Assembly (NCBI GenBank): GCA_965247705.1 | Contig: CBDFHV010000066.1 | Coordinates: 1 to 53,562, forward strand | DNA from: CBDFHV01 sp965247705 | GTDB lineage: Bacteria; Pseudomonadota; Alphaproteobacteria; Rhodospirillales; CAMCUA01 | Direction: 5' to 3' | Length of the DNA: 53,562 nt | Shown: one piece after another, positions 26,401 through 34,156 of the stretch | How the letters are laid out: the number at the start of each line of letters is the position of its first letter | Position numbering within the stretch: the stretch's first letter is position 1 | The notes under the pieces: model-generated | The model's database searches: none | Told to the model about the DNA's origin: nothing | The model's input: only the letters and a program-made list of their open reading frames with translations | Position numbers and translations under genes: made by a program

Positions 26401-26967
26401 TTCCTCGTCGCCGCCCAGACGCGAGATCTCGACATAAAGCCGGCCGGCGAAGACTGCCGCCAGCCGTTCGAGAAGATGTTCCGCCGCCGCGCGCTGTCCT
26501 TGCAGCAGAAGCTGCCCCAAGGGGCCCGCCAGCCCCCCGGTGAGGAGGATCAGCCCCTCGTTGCGGGTCGCCAGGGCCTCTATCGAAACCTGGGGTTCGT
26601 GGGCGTCGCCTTCGGTGAGGTAGGCGGTGCTCATCAGCTTCAGCAGGTTGCGATAGCCGGTGTCGTTCTGGACCAGCAACACCAGGGGCGCCCTATGCGC
26701 GCCCCCGTTTGAGGCCCGGCCCGCCGGCGCATCGTCCGTCGGCGACGTGGTGACGCTCAACCGGCAGCCGACGATGGGTTGAACGCCGGCCTTGGCGCAG
26801 GCCTGGCTGAACTCCATGGCGCCGAACAGGTTGTCGCTGTCGGTGATGGCCACCGCCGGCATGCCCTGCTCTCGACAGGCGGCGACCAGATCGGGGATGC
26901 GGATGGCGCCCTCGGACAGGGAATAGGCGGTATGAACCCGCAGGTGCACGAAATCGGCGTGGGGCAT
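23473..26967 (-). CDS. dnaE: DNA polymerase III alpha subunit
   Basis: Replicative polymerase catalytic subunit, 1164 residues from the ATG at 26967 (MPHADFVHLRVHTAYSLSEG). Domains in order: PHP domain (about 1-280), the catalytic core with GPGRGSGAGSVAAW and the active-site motif PDFDIDF (residues 415-421, catalytic Asp416 and Asp418), the region LVKFDFLGLKTLTVL, fingers and beta-binding region (YNFNKSHAAAY-like GYGFNKSHAAAYALVAYQTA), and an OB fold near 990-1080 (FNIAGTVISKKERTSRNGGR). The conserved neighbour lolD lies upstream. Both ends of the gene are flanked by copies of the same palindromic repeat. Confidence 0.97.
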   Translation of the reverse strand: MPHADFVHLRVHTAYSLSEGAIRIPDLVAACREQGMPAVAITDSDNLFGAMEFSQACAKAGVQPIVGCRLSVTTSPTDDAPAGRASNGGAHRAPLVLLVQNDTGYRNLLKLMSTAYLTEGDAHEPQVSIEALATRNEGLILLTGGLAGPLGQLLLQGQRAAAEHLLERLAAVFAGRLYVEISRLGGDEEARIEAEVLDLAYALELPLVATNESYFIGEDMYDAHDALLCVADGAYVSQAVRRRLTPHHRLKSPAEMRALFADLPEAVDNTIVIARRSAYLVAPVDPILPAFPCEAGRTEAEELRAQSQAGLDLRLGDHVFNEGMTEAEREHAARPYRKRLDYELDTIVDMGFAGYFLIVSEFIQWAKGQGIPVGPGRGSGAGSVAAWSLTITDLDPLRFGLLFERFLNPERLSMPDFDIDFCQDRRDDVIRHVQSLYGRDKVAQIITFGKLQARAVLRDVGRVLGMPYAQTDRICKMVPNNPASPVTLDQAVESDPQLQDMIRDDEAIGRLFHLARKLEGLYRHASTHAAGVVIGDRPLDELIPLYRDPRSDMPVSGFSMKYVEAAGLVKFDFLGLKTLTVLANAMALLAERGEVVDLAALPLDDASTFEMLSRGDSTGVFQLEGAGMRDVLRKLKPDVFEDIIAAVALYRPGPMDNIPSYIRRKHGEEAIDFLYPNLQGILEETYGIIIYQEQVMQIAQELSGYSLGAADILRRAMGKKIQSEMDEQRQTFVDGAVARGVPQDKASHIFDLVAKFAGYGFNKSHAAAYALVAYQTAYFKAHYPVEFMAASMTLDIHSTDKLNNARQEVERLGIPLLPPDVGASGATFTVERGTPQAGDGGAIRYALAAIKNAGTGAMEALVAEREKNGPYADLFDLAERLDTRLANRRLVESLARAGAFDRLNGNRRQCFEAAELIMRHAQNAASDRDSSQFGLFGEGMMEASRPTLPEVTDWSPVDRLKQEFDAIGFYLSAHPLDAYGRSLARIGARPFSEVMAQGRSGAFNIAGTVISKKERTSRNGGRFAWVQLSDTSGVFEVTVFSELLVQCRDVLEAGNSLFIKASIQLEGEAARITTHAIEPLDAVAARAAHGLMVFVDRGDSLAELRGVLEDEAAGNGSRNGVVRLVSRLDTTTDVEIDLPGRYAISAPVLRAVKSLPGILDVREL

Positions 26968-27060
26968 GGGCCAGGATTCCACAGGGACGCCCCCGCTGTC
27001 ACCCACATATGGGTGGGAATACCGGGGATAATCTCAACAGGTTGTGGAAAACCCGCAATC

Positions 27061-27128
27061 GGGCGGGTCTTAGACCCGCGCCTACGAAGGAACGCTTGGG
27101 TGCGTAGGGGCGGGTCTCAGACCCGCCC
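27061..27128. repeat. 68-bp double-palindrome repeat, copy 2 (upstream of dnaE)
   Basis: It has the same layout and orientation as the copy at 23302: gggcgggtc-tta-gacccgcgc (one mismatch), ctacga, a 14-base spacer, gcgtag, and gggcgggtc-tca-gacccgccc. The right-hand hairpin is identical in both copies. It occupies most of the gap between the lolD stop and dnaE and could end lolD transcription. Confidence 0.85.
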
Positions 27129-27139
27129 GCGTCAGAGGC

Positions 27140-27820
27140 CTACCCCGCCACCAGGACGCCGTCGCGAAGGCGCACGATACGATCCATGCGGCCGGCCAGA
27201 TCGGCATTGTGGGTGGCGATCAAGGCCGCCAGGCCGGCGCCCCGGGCCAGGCGCAGCAGGACCTCGAACACCTCCGCCGACGTGTCGGGGTCCAGGTTTC
27301 CCGTCGGTTCGTCGGCCAGCAGAAGCCTCGGAGTACCGACGATCGCCCGGCCGATGGCCACCCGCTGCTGCTCGCCGCCGGACAGGCGTGCCGGACGGTG
27401 GTCGGCCCGGTCGCCCAGCCCCATCCAGTCGAGCACCTCGCGCGCCCGGGTGCGGGCTTCGGCCTTGGTGCGCCCGGCGATGATCTGGGGCACCTGCAGG
27501 TTTTCCAGCGCCGAGAACTCCGGCAGCAGGTGGTGATACTGGTAGACGAAGCCCAGCTTTTCGCGGCGCACCGTGGTCCGCCGCTCGTCGTTGAAATTGC
27601 CGCAATCCTCGCCGCAGATATGGACGCTTCCGCTGTCGGGCGCCTCGAGAAGGCCGGCCACGTGCAAGAGCGTGGACTTGCCGGCGCCGGAGGGACCGAC
27701 CAGGGCGACGATTTCGCCCGCGTCGACCGCCAGGTCGGCCCCGCGCAGCACTTTCAGTTCGTTTCGGCCCTGGCGGAACGTACGCTCGATCCCGGCCAGG
27801 CCGAGGACCTGCTCACTCAT
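27140..27820 (-). CDS. lolD: Lipoprotein-releasing ABC transporter ATPase LolD
   Basis: ATPase of the LolCDE complex that frees outer-membrane lipoproteins from the inner membrane. The protein has 226 residues. Walker A is GPSGAGKSTLL (residues 42-52), the ABC signature is LSGGEQQRVAIGRA, Walker B is RLLLADEPTGNLD, and the switch His is in ALIATHNADLA. It overlaps the 3' end of lolC by 8 bases, so the two subunits are coupled. MacB-type ATPases are related, but the lolC partner decides. Confidence 0.95.
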   Translation of the reverse strand: MSEQVLGLAGIERTFRQGRNELKVLRGADLAVDAGEIVALVGPSGAGKSTLLHVAGLLEAPDSGSVHICGEDCGNFNDERRTTVRREKLGFVYQYHHLLPEFSALENLQVPQIIAGRTKAEARTRAREVLDWMGLGDRADHRPARLSGGEQQRVAIGRAIVGTPRLLLADEPTGNLDPDTSAEVFEVLLRLARGAGLAALIATHNADLAGRMDRIVRLRDGVLVAG

Positions 27821-29057
27821 AGCGCAGCGCTTCGGCGGGATCGGTGCGCGCCGCCCGCCAAGCCGGATAGAAGGTGGCCAGGAAGGACAGGAACAGGGAC
27901 ATCAGCACCACGGAAACCACTTCCATGGCATCGACGTCGGCCGGAAGCTGGGACAGGAAGTAGATTTCCGCCGCGAACAGGTCATTGCCGGTAAGACCTT
28001 GGATGCCCTGACGAATGGATTCGATGTTGGCGGCGAAGGCCAGGCCGAGCCCGACGCCGGCGATGGTACCGATGACCCCGATGCTGGCGCCGCTCAACAG
28101 AAAGATGCGCATCACCATGCCCCGGGTGGCCCCCATGGTGCGCAGGATGGCGATATCCTTGGTCTTGTCCTTCACCAACATGATGAGGCTGGAGACGATG
28201 TTGAACGCAGCCACCAGGATGATCATGGTAAGGATCAGGAACATGACGTTCCGCTCCACCTGGATGGCGTTGAAGAAGTTGGCGTTGGCCTGTTGCCAGT
28301 CGTGCAGTCGCAGGTCCGTGCCCAGGACCTCGGCGATGCCCCGCTTGAGTTCCTGCGTCCGATCCGGGTCCTGGATGAAGATTTCCAGGTTGGTCACGGC
28401 GCCGGGCATGTCGAAATAGATCTGCGCCGCCTCCATGGGCATGAAGACAAAGCTGGAATCGTATTCGAACATGCCCACTTCGAAGGTCGCCGCGATTCGG
28501 TAAGCCCGCAGGCGGGGAATGGTGCCGAAGGCGGTCACCTGGCCCTTGGGCGAGATGAGGGTGAGTTTGCCGCCGGCCTGAAGGCCCATCCGTTGGGCCA
28601 GCCGGTGGCCGATCACCAGACCGTCCTGGCCGCCGAAGCCGTCCAGGGTCCCGGTCACCAGGTTGTTGGCGACGATCTCTCGGCGGGTCAGGTCCTGGGC
28701 ACGAATGCCGCGCACCACGGCGCCCCGGGACACCCCGTTGGCGCTGGCCATGACCTGTCCCTCGATCAGCGGCGTGACCTCGATGACCCCATCCAGGCTC
28801 CGGGCCTTACCCACCAGGGCGTCGAATTCGGTCAGGGACGTCCCGGCGCCGTAAACCCCGAGATGGCCGTTGAGCCCGAGGATTCGGGTCAGCAATTCCT
28901 GGCGGAACCCGTTCATCACCGCCATGACGATGATCAGGGTCGCCACCCCCAGGGCGATGCCGAGCAGGGAGAACCAGGCGATGACCGAGATGAACCCCTC
29001 CTGGCGGCGGGCCCGCAGGTAGCGCATGGCCACCATCCATTCGAAGGCGGAGAACAC
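27813..29057 (-). CDS. lolC: Lipoprotein-releasing ABC transporter permease LolC/LolE
   Basis: Membrane subunit of the lipoprotein release machine; one gene serves for LolC and LolE in many alphaproteobacteria. The GTG at 29057 (VFSAFEWMVAMRYLRARRQE) gives 414 residues with GGCAGGG just upstream; the ATG 21 bases further in is the alternative. The first membrane helix is VIAWFSLLGIALGVATLIIV, a MacB-like periplasmic domain follows (about 50-260), and three C-terminal helices end in WRAARTDPAEALRYE, the family-typical tail. A longer open frame runs back into proS and is not coding. It starts 20 bases after proS. Confidence 0.94.
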   Translation of the reverse strand: MFSAFEWMVAMRYLRARRQEGFISVIAWFSLLGIALGVATLIIVMAVMNGFRQELLTRILGLNGHLGVYGAGTSLTEFDALVGKARSLDGVIEVTPLIEGQVMASANGVSRGAVVRGIRAQDLTRREIVANNLVTGTLDGFGGQDGLVIGHRLAQRMGLQAGGKLTLISPKGQVTAFGTIPRLRAYRIAATFEVGMFEYDSSFVFMPMEAAQIYFDMPGAVTNLEIFIQDPDRTQELKRGIAEVLGTDLRLHDWQQANANFFNAIQVERNVMFLILTMIILVAAFNIVSSLIMLVKDKTKDIAILRTMGATRGMVMRIFLLSGASIGVIGTIAGVGLGLAFAANIESIRQGIQGLTGNDLFAAEIYFLSQLPADVDAMEVVSVVLMSLFLSFLATFYPAWRAARTDPAEALRYE

Positions 29058-29077
29058 CCCTGCCCGTCCCGAAGTCG

Positions 29078-30391
29078 CTAGGCGATCAATTGGGAAAGGG
29101 CGGAATCGATTGACGCTTCGTCGCGCCTCCCCGTTCGGCGCTCCTTGACCTCGACCACGCCCTTGGCGAGCCCCCGGGGCCCGACAATGATCTGCCAGGG
29201 CAGACCGATGAGGTCCATCTCGGCGAACTTGACCCCCGCGCGATCGGTCCGATCGTCGTAGAGGACATCGACGCCGGACGCCCGCAGCTTGCCGTAGATG
29301 TCGAGGCAGGCCGCCTGGGAGGCACCGTCGTCGGCCTTGACGTTGATCAGGCCGACCCGGAACGGGGCCACCGATTCGGGCCAGATGATCCCGGCGTCGT
29401 CGTGGGAGGCTTCGATGATGCCGCCCACCAAGCGGGAGACGCCGATGCCGTAGGACCCCATCTCCACCGGCACTTCCGTGCCCTCGGCGGTGCTGACCAC
29501 CGCGCCCATGGGTTTGGAGTACTTGGACCCGAAGTAAAAGATGTGGCCGACCTCGATGCCCCGGGCGGTGACCATGTCGTCGCCCAGTTCGGCCTCTTTT
29601 TCCGGCAGGTGCATATCGTCGGTGGCGGCGTAGTGGGCGGTCCAGGAATCGACGATCGGCTGCAGGTCGCCTTCGTAGTCCACGTCGGGGCCGGGTATGG
29701 GCATGTCCATCAGCGCCTTGTGGCAAAAGACGCCCGTCTCGCCGGTTTCGGCCAGGATGACGAACTCGTGGCTCAAATCGCCACCGATGGGGCCGCTTTC
29801 CGCCTTCATGGGAATGGCCTTCAGGCCCATGCGGTGGAACGAACGCAGGTAGGCAACGAACATCTTGTTATAGGCGCGCACCGCGCCCGCGCGGTCGACG
29901 TCGAAGGAGTAGTTGTCCTTCATCAGGAATTCCCGTCCCCGCATGACGCCGAAACGGGGCCGCATCTCGTCCCGGAACTTCCACTGGATGTGGTAGAGCA
30001 TCAAGGGCAGGTCCCGGTAGCTGCGCACCGAGGCGCGAAAGATGTCGGCGATCAGTTCCTCGTTGGTCGGGCCGAACAGCATGTCCCGGTCGTGGCGGTC
30101 CCGGATGCGCAGCATCTCCTTGCCATAGTCGTCGTAGCGCCCGCTTTCCCGCCACAGTTCCGCCGGCTGGATGGTGGGCATGAGCAGTTCCTGACAGCCC
30201 GCCGCGTCCTGTTCCTCGCGGACGATCTGCTCGATCTTTTTCATCACCCTGAAGCCCATGGGCAGCCAGGAATAGATCCCGGCGGTGGCCTGGCGCACCA
30301 TGCCGGCCCGCAGCATCAACCGGTGGGAGACGATCTGCGCTTCGGCCGGGTTCTCCTTCAGGGTCGGCATGAAGTAGCGGGATCGGAACAT
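29078..30391 (-). CDS. proS: Prolyl-tRNA synthetase (short alphaproteobacterial type)
   Basis: Charges tRNA-Pro. From the ATG at 30391 it has 437 residues, the compact form without the ~180-residue cis-editing insertion found in E. coli ProS. Class II motifs are present: motif 1 around AGIYSWLPMGFRVMKKIE, motif 2 in QWKFRDEMRPRFGVMRGREF, motif 3 in GSYGIGVSRLVGGIIEA. The C-terminal anticodon domain follows (GVDVLYDDRTDRAGVKFAEM). The 192-bp region upstream, between it and the DapA-family gene, contains no gene or clear regulatory element. Confidence 0.96.
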   Translation of the reverse strand: MFRSRYFMPTLKENPAEAQIVSHRLMLRAGMVRQATAGIYSWLPMGFRVMKKIEQIVREEQDAAGCQELLMPTIQPAELWRESGRYDDYGKEMLRIRDRHDRDMLFGPTNEELIADIFRASVRSYRDLPLMLYHIQWKFRDEMRPRFGVMRGREFLMKDNYSFDVDRAGAVRAYNKMFVAYLRSFHRMGLKAIPMKAESGPIGGDLSHEFVILAETGETGVFCHKALMDMPIPGPDVDYEGDLQPIVDSWTAHYAATDDMHLPEKEAELGDDMVTARGIEVGHIFYFGSKYSKPMGAVVSTAEGTEVPVEMGSYGIGVSRLVGGIIEASHDDAGIIWPESVAPFRVGLINVKADDGASQAACLDIYGKLRASGVDVLYDDRTDRAGVKFAEMDLIGLPWQIIVGPRGLAKGVVEVKERRTGRRDEASIDSALSQLIA

Positions 30392-30583
30392 GGTAGTGTC
30401 TCGCCTGGCGTTCGACAGCAATGCTGGATTCGGGCCGGCGGACTGTAGGCAAAGCGGCCGCGCCTGTCCACGGCGGCACCATTGCGGAATCGGCGGCGCC
30501 GCACACGATGCCGGATACACGCCGGCCCCCGGTCGCGCCGGGATGGCCCCAGCGCGCGGGGAACCGCCTGTCGGCGGCGGGGC

Positions 30584-31507
30584 CTACTCGGCGGCCTGGG
30601 CGGTCGCGGCGTCGGTGAGCGGAGCGCCCCACTTCTCCAGCACCGCGCGCAGCTTCGCCGTCTCCTCCGGCGTCAGTGGCCTGACCGGATCGCGGGTGAA
30701 CCCGGCCGGCAGCCCGATCATGTTGAGCGCCGCCTTGTAGGGCGCCGGGACCGTGCCCAGGTAGCTGTTCACCTGCTTGATCTCGACGGCGATCCGCATG
30801 ATCTTGCGACGCTCGTCCGCCGACATGCTTTCGAAGTCGAAGATGCGGTCGGGGTTGCCGAAGTATTCCAGCGGCGAGCCGATGACGCCCCGGGCGCCCA
30901 ACATCATCCCGGTCATGAAAAAGAAGGAATAGCTGACCAGGATGTTGATCTTGTCGTGGAACAGGATGCAGTTCTCGATCTGGTGCTGGAGGTCGTAGTT
31001 GTTGTCCTTCAGCGCCTCCACCTCGCAGACGTCGCAAATCGCGGCAAGCTGGTCGTGGGTGATGCTGACGCTGTTGCGGTTGGGCGAGTTGTAAACCATC
31101 ACCGGCAGCGGCACCGCCTTCGCCATCGCCTCGAACCGGCCCACCACATCGGCGGTGGCGGCCTTGGCCCAGGTGTGCACGTAGTGCTGCGGCTTGATGC
31201 AAAGGCCGTAGGCGCCCCCTTCCGCCGCTGCCCGGCCGCGTGCCACGGCCTCGTCGGTGGTGATCGCCCAGGCGCCCACGTAGACCGGCCGCCCCTTCGC
31301 CTCGCGCATGGCGATCTCGGTGACCTGGCGCAGTTCCTTGTCGCTGAGGGCCCAGTTCTCGCCGTTGTCACCGGCGATCAGGAAGCCCTTGGCGCCGCCG
31401 TCGATGTGCCAGCGCAGGACCTCGGCGAAGGCGTCGGGCATAAGCTCGCCCGTCTCCGAGAATGGCGTCACCGGTGCCGGGTAGCAGCCCACATCCAATC
31501 GTTTCAT
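30584..31507 (-). CDS. DapA-family aldolase/lyase, substrate unknown
   Basis: Class I aldolase of the dihydrodipicolinate synthase / N-acetylneuraminate lyase superfamily, 307 residues, (beta/alpha)8 barrel. The catalytic Tyr139 is in VMVYNSPNRN and the Schiff-base Lys167 in EVEALKDNNYDL. The usual pyruvate-binding GTTGE loop reads GDNGE (residues 46-50), so the true substrate may not be pyruvate in the DapA manner. It is not the housekeeping dapA as judged by this loop. It follows the PuuD-like hydrolase by 54 bases and the two may form an accessory catabolic unit. The start ATG at 31507 has GGAG upstream. Confidence 0.82.
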   Translation of the reverse strand: MKRLDVGCYPAPVTPFSETGELMPDAFAEVLRWHIDGGAKGFLIAGDNGENWALSDKELRQVTEIAMREAKGRPVYVGAWAITTDEAVARGRAAAEGGAYGLCIKPQHYVHTWAKAATADVVGRFEAMAKAVPLPVMVYNSPNRNSVSITHDQLAAICDVCEVEALKDNNYDLQHQIENCILFHDKINILVSYSFFFMTGMMLGARGVIGSPLEYFGNPDRIFDFESMSADERRKIMRIAVEIKQVNSYLGTVPAPYKAALNMIGLPAGFTRDPVRPLTPEETAKLRAVLEKWGAPLTDAATAQAAE

Positions 31508-31561
31508 GACACTCTCCTCCGCATTGCGGATTGGCCCAGGGGCAATCGGCCTCGCCTGGCC

Positions 31562-32329
31562 CTACTCCGCCGCCAGCGCCGCGCCGTGTTTCCACGCCAT
31601 AAGGGCGCTGCCAAAGGCCTCGAATAGGGGCTTGGAGACCCGGTCCATGGCGGCGTTGTATTCGGGGTGCCATTGGACGGCCATGGCGAAGCCGGAGGCG
31701 TCCGTGATGGTGATGGCTTCGGCGGTGCCGTCCGATGCGCAGCCATCGATAATGACCCGCGGCCCGGGTTCCTCGATACCCTGGCCATGGAGCGAATTGA
31801 CCAGAACTTCGTCGGCGCCAAAAATCCGGACAAAAGGGCTGTCCGGTGACAGTTGCACCGTGTGGCGGTGCTCGAATTTTTCTTCGATCGTGCCTTCGGG
31901 CGGCATGCGGTGGTTCATGCGCCCGGGCAGGTCGCGGATTTCCGGATGCAGCGTGCCGCCCATGGCGACGTTGAATTCCTGAAATCCTCGACAAACGCCC
32001 AGCACCGGTTGGCCGGCCTCGACGCAGGCGCGGATCAGGGGAAGTGCGACCCGGTCCCTGCCCCGGTCGAAGGTGCCATGGGCTTCCGTCGGCTCGTGGC
32101 CGTATTCCTCCGGATGCACATTGGCCCGCCCACCGGTAAACAGGAACCCGTCACAAACGGACATGAGATCGCCGATGGCGACGCAATGGGGCATGGCCGG
32201 GAAAATCACCGGCACCGCGCCAACGACCTCGGCAATCGCTTCGATGTTCATATCGCCACAGGATTGCGCCCGATACTGACCGTTGACCAGCGTGGCGTTG
32301 GCGACAATTCCGACGACAGGTTTTCTCAT
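31562..32329 (-). CDS. Gamma-glutamyl-gamma-aminobutyrate hydrolase family protein (PuuD-like)
   Basis: Class I glutamine-amidotransferase-like hydrolase (peptidase C26) of 255 residues. PuuD removes glutamate from gamma-glutamyl compounds, for example in putrescine breakdown; the exact substrate here is not known. The nucleophile is Cys113 in LGVCRGFQEFNVAMGG and the other triad members are His221 and Glu223 in VQWHPEYN. The motif VNSLHGQGI (residues 177-185) is characteristic of the PuuD subgroup. No polyamine genes are adjacent; the neighbour is a DapA-family enzyme. A MITE lies about 95 bases upstream of its start and could affect expression. Confidence 0.86.
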   Translation of the reverse strand: MRKPVVGIVANATLVNGQYRAQSCGDMNIEAIAEVVGAVPVIFPAMPHCVAIGDLMSVCDGFLFTGGRANVHPEEYGHEPTEAHGTFDRGRDRVALPLIRACVEAGQPVLGVCRGFQEFNVAMGGTLHPEIRDLPGRMNHRMPPEGTIEEKFEHRHTVQLSPDSPFVRIFGADEVLVNSLHGQGIEEPGPRVIIDGCASDGTAEAITITDASGFAMAVQWHPEYNAAMDRVSKPLFEAFGSALMAWKHGAALAAE

Positions 32330-32422
32330 TGCGTTGGCTGATCCCGCGTTACCGCTGTTGGAAAGACAAATACCTACCGGGAATTCACCGGAGGCACAAA
32401 CATTGTTCTCGTTCCGAGCATC

Positions 32423-32521
32423 CTAGTGTTCCGATCGAGACATTTCGTTCCCATTAAATCTACGCAAACTGCGACCTTCACCCCCGGGCTCAGGAACCAA
32501 ATGTTAGAATCGCAACACTAG
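32423..32521 (+). mobile_element. 99-bp MITE, copy 1
   Basis: The element starts CTAGTGTTCCGATCGAGACA and ends AATCGCAACACTAG, so its ends are imperfect inverted repeats of about 28 bp with CTAG at both outer edges (likely a target duplication, or TA within it). It encodes nothing. It matches the reverse complement of 51508-51606 at 98 of 99 positions, the only difference being C versus T at 32450. The CTAG or TA bounded insertion suggests mobilisation by an IS5- or IS630-type transposase, none of which is in the window. The surrounding 32330-32550 gap holds no gene. Confidence 0.9.
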
Positions 32522-32550
32522 CGCGACATCCGGTGGCTTGAATGTGATCT

Positions 32551-33507
32551 TCAATACACCGGGAAGGTCGACAAGTGGACGCCCAGGACCGCCTGGGAGA
32601 ACGTGGCGATCTCGTCCAGGATGCCTTGGCAGCCGGGTGCATAGGGCTGGAACCGGCAAAAGGAGATGCGTTGGGGGTCGTAGTAGCGGTTGACCGCGAT
32701 CGCGGCGACGAAGGTGTCGCCCTTGACCATCAGGGTCTCGAACGCCCAGGCTGGGGGACCACGGCCGTCGTTGGCGAAGGCCGCCTTGCGGTTGACGGTG
32801 AGACCGTCGAAGCGTTGCAAGGACATCAGGTAGCTGTAGCTGACATCGGGGTTCCAGATGCGCCGGGTGCGCTGCACGAACTGCATTTCGAACTCCATCG
32901 CGGCGTTCTGGGTGGTGAACGCGTCGGCCACCCGGTTGCCGCCGAACTCGATGGCGAGACGGCCATCGGGCGAGGTGGCGAGGCAGAAGCCGCGATGGCT
33001 TTCGACCCGCATCCAGGTCGGGATGGCAATCGCGGCACCCCGGTCGAGGGGAACGAAGATCCGGTAGCCGAAGCGCTCCGCCAGCGGCGGCGGCAGCCCG
33101 GCGCTGGCCAGGAGCTGCTGCAGGCCGCCCGGGTCGTCGGTACTCATGCTGAGCTCGCCAAAACTGCGCACGCCGATCGGCACGAACTCGAGATTTCCAC
33201 AGCGGAGGCGATCCGGCGCGCTCTCCGAGAGGGGCGTCGCAAACAGCCCGGACGACCGGCTTCCCCGGGCACCCGGCTGCTCCCGCGAAGCAAGCAGGGC
33301 GTCGAGATGGCTGGCGGGGACGGCCCAGCTTATGGACGCCGCGCCGTTCCGTAGCCCACCCGATCCGACCGCCGCCACCCGACCGTCGGCGAACGAGAAG
33401 GCGACGATGCGCTGCGGCGTCGCCGCCGGCAATCTGGCGCCGCCCCCCTGCAACCCGAAGAAGGCGGCGAGCGGCGCGACCAAACCGGCCACGACCGAGC
33501 CCACCAC
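32551..33507 (-). CDS. Secreted or membrane-anchored protein of unknown function (318 aa)
   Basis: Opens with GTG at 33507 (two GTGs in a row) after an AAAGGGGG ribosome binding site. The N-terminal stretch VGSVVAGLVAPLAAFFGLQG is a signal peptide or membrane anchor. The rest is soluble, with segments such as RIVAFSFADGRVAAVGSGG, ISWAVPASHLDALLAS, a charged middle, and a C-terminal part rich in aromatic residues (DVSYSYLMSLQRFDGLTV, then VNRYYDPQRISFCRFQPYAP). Two Cys near the C-terminus (CRFQPYAPGC) could pair. No family was recognised; the ISWAVPASHL phrase recalls trypsin-like protease tails, but no catalytic triad is visible. The upstream small gene ends 30 bases before, so they probably share a transcript. 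Confidence 0.72.
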   Translation of the reverse strand: MVGSVVAGLVAPLAAFFGLQGGGARLPAATPQRIVAFSFADGRVAAVGSGGLRNGAASISWAVPASHLDALLASREQPGARGSRSSGLFATPLSESAPDRLRCGNLEFVPIGVRSFGELSMSTDDPGGLQQLLASAGLPPPLAERFGYRIFVPLDRGAAIAIPTWMRVESHRGFCLATSPDGRLAIEFGGNRVADAFTTQNAAMEFEMQFVQRTRRIWNPDVSYSYLMSLQRFDGLTVNRKAAFANDGRGPPAWAFETLMVKGDTFVAAIAVNRYYDPQRISFCRFQPYAPGCQGILDEIATFSQAVLGVHLSTFPVY

Positions 33508-33537
33508 CCGGCTAATGCCCCCTTTCAGTCGCCAAGT

Positions 33538-33924
33538 CTATTGCCCAAGCGCGTCGCGACAGCGACCCACCAGCGTCTCTACCATGGGGTCGTTGAGGGG
33601 CTGCCCATTGTAGGTGAGGCGGCCCGAATTGATATTGTAGCGCACGGTGCCCGCCTGCAGATCCCCCGTGGTCTCGCCAGGCAGATCCACCAGTTCGCGT
33701 TCAACCTCGAACTGGAGCACATCGGGTAGCCGCAGCGGCTTTTGGCCGCCAACGTCGGCCGGCGCCACTTTCTTGCCGCGGGCGTCCACGCCTCCCTTGT
33801 AGGCCACGTCGGGGGCCGGCGTTTGGAGCGCCAGGCGGCGGCAGTCCTTCTGGCTGATGGTCACCGTGACCGGGTCGCCGGCCAGCGCCGGGGCGCAGGC
33901 GAGAAGGGTCAGCCCGCAAAGCAA
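33538..33924 (-). CDS. Small exported protein of unknown function (~128 aa)
   Basis: The C-terminal 115 residues are a plausible exported protein after the signal-like stretch CGLTLLACAPALAGD. The mature part has KDCRRLALQTPAPDVAYKGG, PLRLPDVLQFEVERELVDLP and TVRYNINSGRLTYNGQPLND. There is no ATG or GTG between the terminator at 34087-34110 and this stretch in frame; the first usable codon is TTG at 33924, with CAGGGA nine bases upstream. The frame is open further to 34200 but would run through the terminator hairpin, so the short start is preferred. LLAC could also be a lipobox. Function is not recognised. It pairs with the 318-residue gene downstream. Confidence 0.6.
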   Translation of the reverse strand: MLCGLTLLACAPALAGDPVTVTISQKDCRRLALQTPAPDVAYKGGVDARGKKVAPADVGGQKPLRLPDVLQFEVERELVDLPGETTGDLQAGTVRYNINSGRLTYNGQPLNDPMVETLVGRCRDALGQ

Positions 33925-34086
33925 TCGACGAAATCCCTGGTGACGCCGGCCCCACGGGGGTTTAACCTGTCGGGGTCCGATGACGAACGGCCAGAGTACC
34001 GATACGGCCCGGGCAGTTGGGAGAAACGAAGAAAAATAGTTTCCATTCCAGGGAAATCGCCCCGAATGGGGCGGAACTTGAAAATC

Positions 34087-34110
34087 GGCAAGACCGGTGA
34101 CGGTCTTGCC
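34087..34110 (-). terminator. Intrinsic terminator after the rnj-mce-DUF1467-tag remnant group
   Basis: Perfect 10-bp stem ggcaagaccg / cggtcttgcc with a 4-base loop; on the - strand it is followed by GATTTTC, and on the + strand by ATTTGTTTTG, so it may act both ways. A second small stem (cgcccc-gaat-ggggcg) lies at 34058-34073. The 33925-34156 gap holds only these hairpins and presumably the promoter of the exported-protein pair. Confidence 0.7.
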
Positions 34111-34156
34111 ATTTGTTTTGTGCCCCATGGTCATGACGTATACCTCTCGGCCCCGG

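Noticed and set aside
23701..26712. 1003-codon open frame opposite dnaE
   Set aside because: Shadow of dnaE in high-GC DNA; low-complexity translation, no recognisable motif, and the opposite frame is a complete polymerase.
27813..29726. 637-residue extended lolC frame
   Set aside because: The extra N-terminal part lies over proS and does not resemble LolC; the GTG at 29057 gives the family length.
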